A stretch of 64,000 bases of DNA, taken from assembly GCA_036741775.1 (NCBI GenBank), contig DAINRQ010000001.1, positions 109,165 through 173,164 of the forward strand, in the 5' to 3' direction. The notes below the pieces were generated by a model. The model worked only from the letters and a program-made list of their open reading frames with translations. It searched no databases and had not been told where the DNA came from. Every line of letters starts with the position of its first letter. Positions within the stretch are counted from its first letter, which is position 1. Of this stretch, positions 62,914 to 64,000 are shown piece after piece. Made by a program: the position numbers and the translations under genes. The DNA is from JAJKIV01 sp036741775 (lineage in GTDB: Bacteria > Gemmatimonadota > Gemmatimonadetes > Gemmatimonadales > Gemmatimonadaceae).

Positions 62914-63911
62914 GAGCGTCCTCCGTTGACGATCCACGAGATCGGCAGATGAACGAACTTCGGCTGCGGCTCGCCGTCCAGTACCTCGCGGTCACCGACG
63001 CGGCGGAGTGGCCGGCCTAACGCCGTGAGCTTGAAGATGTCGAACCGCGTGAGCCACGAGTACAGGATGGGGGCCGTATCGCCGACGGTCTCCTCGAACA
63101 ACGCTTTCGGCTCGGCGTCCATGAACCGCGGTGACCGGTCGATCTGGCTCAGGCAGACGGCGACGGGAATGGTGAGCTGGTTCGTGCGCGGATCGAACGG
63201 CACGCGGTCGCCGCGCCGCGCGGCGTCGGCGAGTGCGAACTTCAGTCGGCCGAGGGTGCGGTCGAAGAAGCGCATGTAGTAGCGGTCGCGCCCCTCGTCA
63301 GGCACGAAGCTCGGGTTGATGAGAAGGATGAGCCCCTTCGCCCGCGTCATCTCGCGGAGAATGTTCGGCGGGATGTCGCCGTCGTAGACCTCGCCGGGGA
63401 CGTCCCAGAAGTTGAGGCTCGCCTCGTAGCGCGACTCGGTATTGAGGAGCCGCGGGATAGCGCCTGCCGTGGTGGGGAGGGTGTAGAGGCGGAAGTCGAG
63501 ACGTCTCTCCGTGAGAGTCTTGTAGATCTCCGGGGTCGGGAACCGATAGTCGGGAATCGGGCGGGTGCCCGGCGTAGCCGGGCGGGGGGAATCGGGAATC
63601 GGTGGATGCGATGCGGAGGAACTGGGCATGGGATCGGCGCCAACCGCGGCAGTCCCGATTCCCGATTCCCGATTCCCGATTCCCGATAGGCTCCGTACGC
63701 GATCAGCAACCCACTCGGCCGCCGTGGAGTTGGCGGGCAAGACGCACACGCGACGCGGCGCGTCGGCGGGAGGACTCCAGTAGACGAGAGACGCGATGTA
63801 GACCGATTTCCCCGATCCCTTGGCGCCCCACATCATGATGCTGTCGGAGGTGACGCCGTCGGGCGACGCGCTCGGGGAGCGGGTCGCCGATCCATTCGCC
63901 GTGACTTCCAT
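62910..63911 (-). CDS. P-loop GTPase (DO-GTPase2-like) with repeat-derived insertion
   Basis: The 333-residue protein has Walker A GAKGSGKS (residues 29-36) in IMMWGAKGSGKSVYIASLVY, a G3-like FWDVPGEVYDG, and a G4-like CLSQIDRSPRF. It is the first gene of the five-gene operon. Residues about 77-125 (GIGNRESGIG ... RPIPDYRFPTPE) are encoded by direct and inverted copies of GGGAATC, an in-frame low-complexity insertion between the Walker A and switch regions. ATG 63911 has only a weak Shine-Dalgarno. It is the partner of the second GTPase at 58967-60454; the two motifs are similar but not the same. Confidence 0.8.
   Translation of the reverse strand: MEVTANGSATRSPSASPDGVTSDSIMMWGAKGSGKSVYIASLVYWSPPADAPRRVCVLPANSTAAEWVADRVRSLSGIGNRESGIGTAAVGADPMPSSSASHPPIPDSPRPATPGTRPIPDYRFPTPEIYKTLTERRLDFRLYTLPTTAGAIPRLLNTESRYEASLNFWDVPGEVYDGDIPPNILREMTRAKGLILLINPSFVPDEGRDRYYMRFFDRTLGRLKFALADAARRGDRVPFDPRTNQLTIPVAVCLSQIDRSPRFMDAEPKALFEETVGDTAPILYSWLTRFDIFKLTALGRPLRRVGDREVLDGEPQPKFVHLPISWIVNGGRS
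63536..63691. repeat. GGGAATC/GATTCCC inverted array inside GTPase gene
   Basis: Copies of GGGAATC (63552-63558, 63587-63600) face a run of GATTCCC units (63657-63688) across about 60 bases. A small hairpin, GCCCGGCGTAGCCGGGC, lies near 63569. All copies are in one reading frame with the GTPase and supply its Pro/Ser-rich linker. A related GATTCCCGGTTCCCGATA occurs at 44217-44232. This is the pattern of a palindromic REP-like element inserted into a gene without breaking it. Confidence 0.7.
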
Positions 63912-64000
63912 TTGGGACCCGACCTCAACGCCGGTGACTTACGTCACTTACGGCGGTGTACCCGGGGAAGTGTCACGGGTGCCACGACAGCTGTAAGACC
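63912..64000 (-). promoter_or_regulatory. Upstream region of the GTPase operon
   Basis: The last 89 bases precede the first gene of the minus-strand operon. They contain an inverted pair GTGAC (63934-63938) and GTCAC (63943-63947) with a 4-base spacer, a possible regulator site about 20 bases upstream of the start codon. A promoter probably lies here or beyond the edge; no consensus could be assigned. Confidence 0.4.

Noticed and set aside
63970..64000. Sigma-54 promoter (TGGCAC) upstream of the GTPase operon
   Set aside because: The -24-like TGGCAC on the minus strand is not followed by a TTGC element at the right distance.

Overview
This is a 64 kb, high-GC stretch of bacterial chromosome or scaffold with two 100-N assembly gaps (13176-13275 and 44041-44140). 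No rRNA or taxonomic marker gene is present. Several traits suggest Gemmatimonadota or a similarly complex high-GC soil lineage: TolB-like/TPR sensor halves on a BTAD regulator and a Ser/Thr kinase, Kelch lipoprotein-type proteins, DUF4331 genes, a cytochrome bd and GTPase/GAP1-type genes. This placement is inference. A 7-mer, CGTTAGG/CCTAACG, recurs about 34 times on both strands, inside and outside genes.

Layout. 1-1922: an eCIS-type DUF4157 protein running off the left edge. 2363-3112: a VapC/FitA-type toxin-antitoxin pair with a dyad operator. 3301-8642: an ECF sigma/anti-sigma pair, then an exported helical protein, a DUF4331 domain divided over two genes, and a TPR protein. 8663-13413: a BTAD-TolB-TPR regulator diverging from a cupin lipoprotein and a parallel beta-helix lipoprotein whose gene is interrupted by an artefactual gap. 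13472-14642: a GlxA-like regulator and an aldo/keto reductase, both lacking their 5' ends and joined nose to nose.

15340-35504 is a nonribosomal peptide locus. It holds an ABC exporter, a stand-alone adenylation enzyme, carrier protein and acyl-CoA dehydrogenase (a pyrrole- or dehydroproline-forming set), and NRPS genes on the + strand. The first NRPS has an adenylation domain with an asparagine-type code, interrupted between core motifs A8 and A9 by a PP-loop ATPase/amidotransferase or sulfurtransferase-like domain. In the second module the interrupted adenylation domain is broken into three genes, with a free methyltransferase in the middle. The last gene is C-PCP-TE with a Cys nucleophile and no adenylation domain.

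35664-44751 holds a remnant of an anti-phage dCTP deaminase-like protein, a nucleotidyltransferase pair, a kinase-TolB-TPR sensor, and a TROVE (Ro60/Rsr) gene followed by a 112-nt, nearly perfect stem-loop (candidate Y RNA) and two small genes. It ends with a metallo-beta-lactamase-fold enzyme, a 9-bp tandem repeat array, two tRNA-like elements with related ~45-50-nt insertions in the anticodon arm, and a normal tRNA-Arg(ACG). 45562-52571: CydAB, a lipoprotein, and two Kelch fusion proteins.

52642-63911 is a five-gene minus-strand operon in which every junction is a 4-nt stop/start overlap: P-loop GTPase, GAP1-like protein, second P-loop GTPase with a membrane segment, a 1768-residue protein fusing FHA-like, SEDS (FtsW/RodA) and penicillin-binding transpeptidase regions, and a coiled-coil lipoprotein. 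The two most unusual systems in the window are this GTPase-cell wall synthase operon and the NRPS with interrupted and split adenylation domains.
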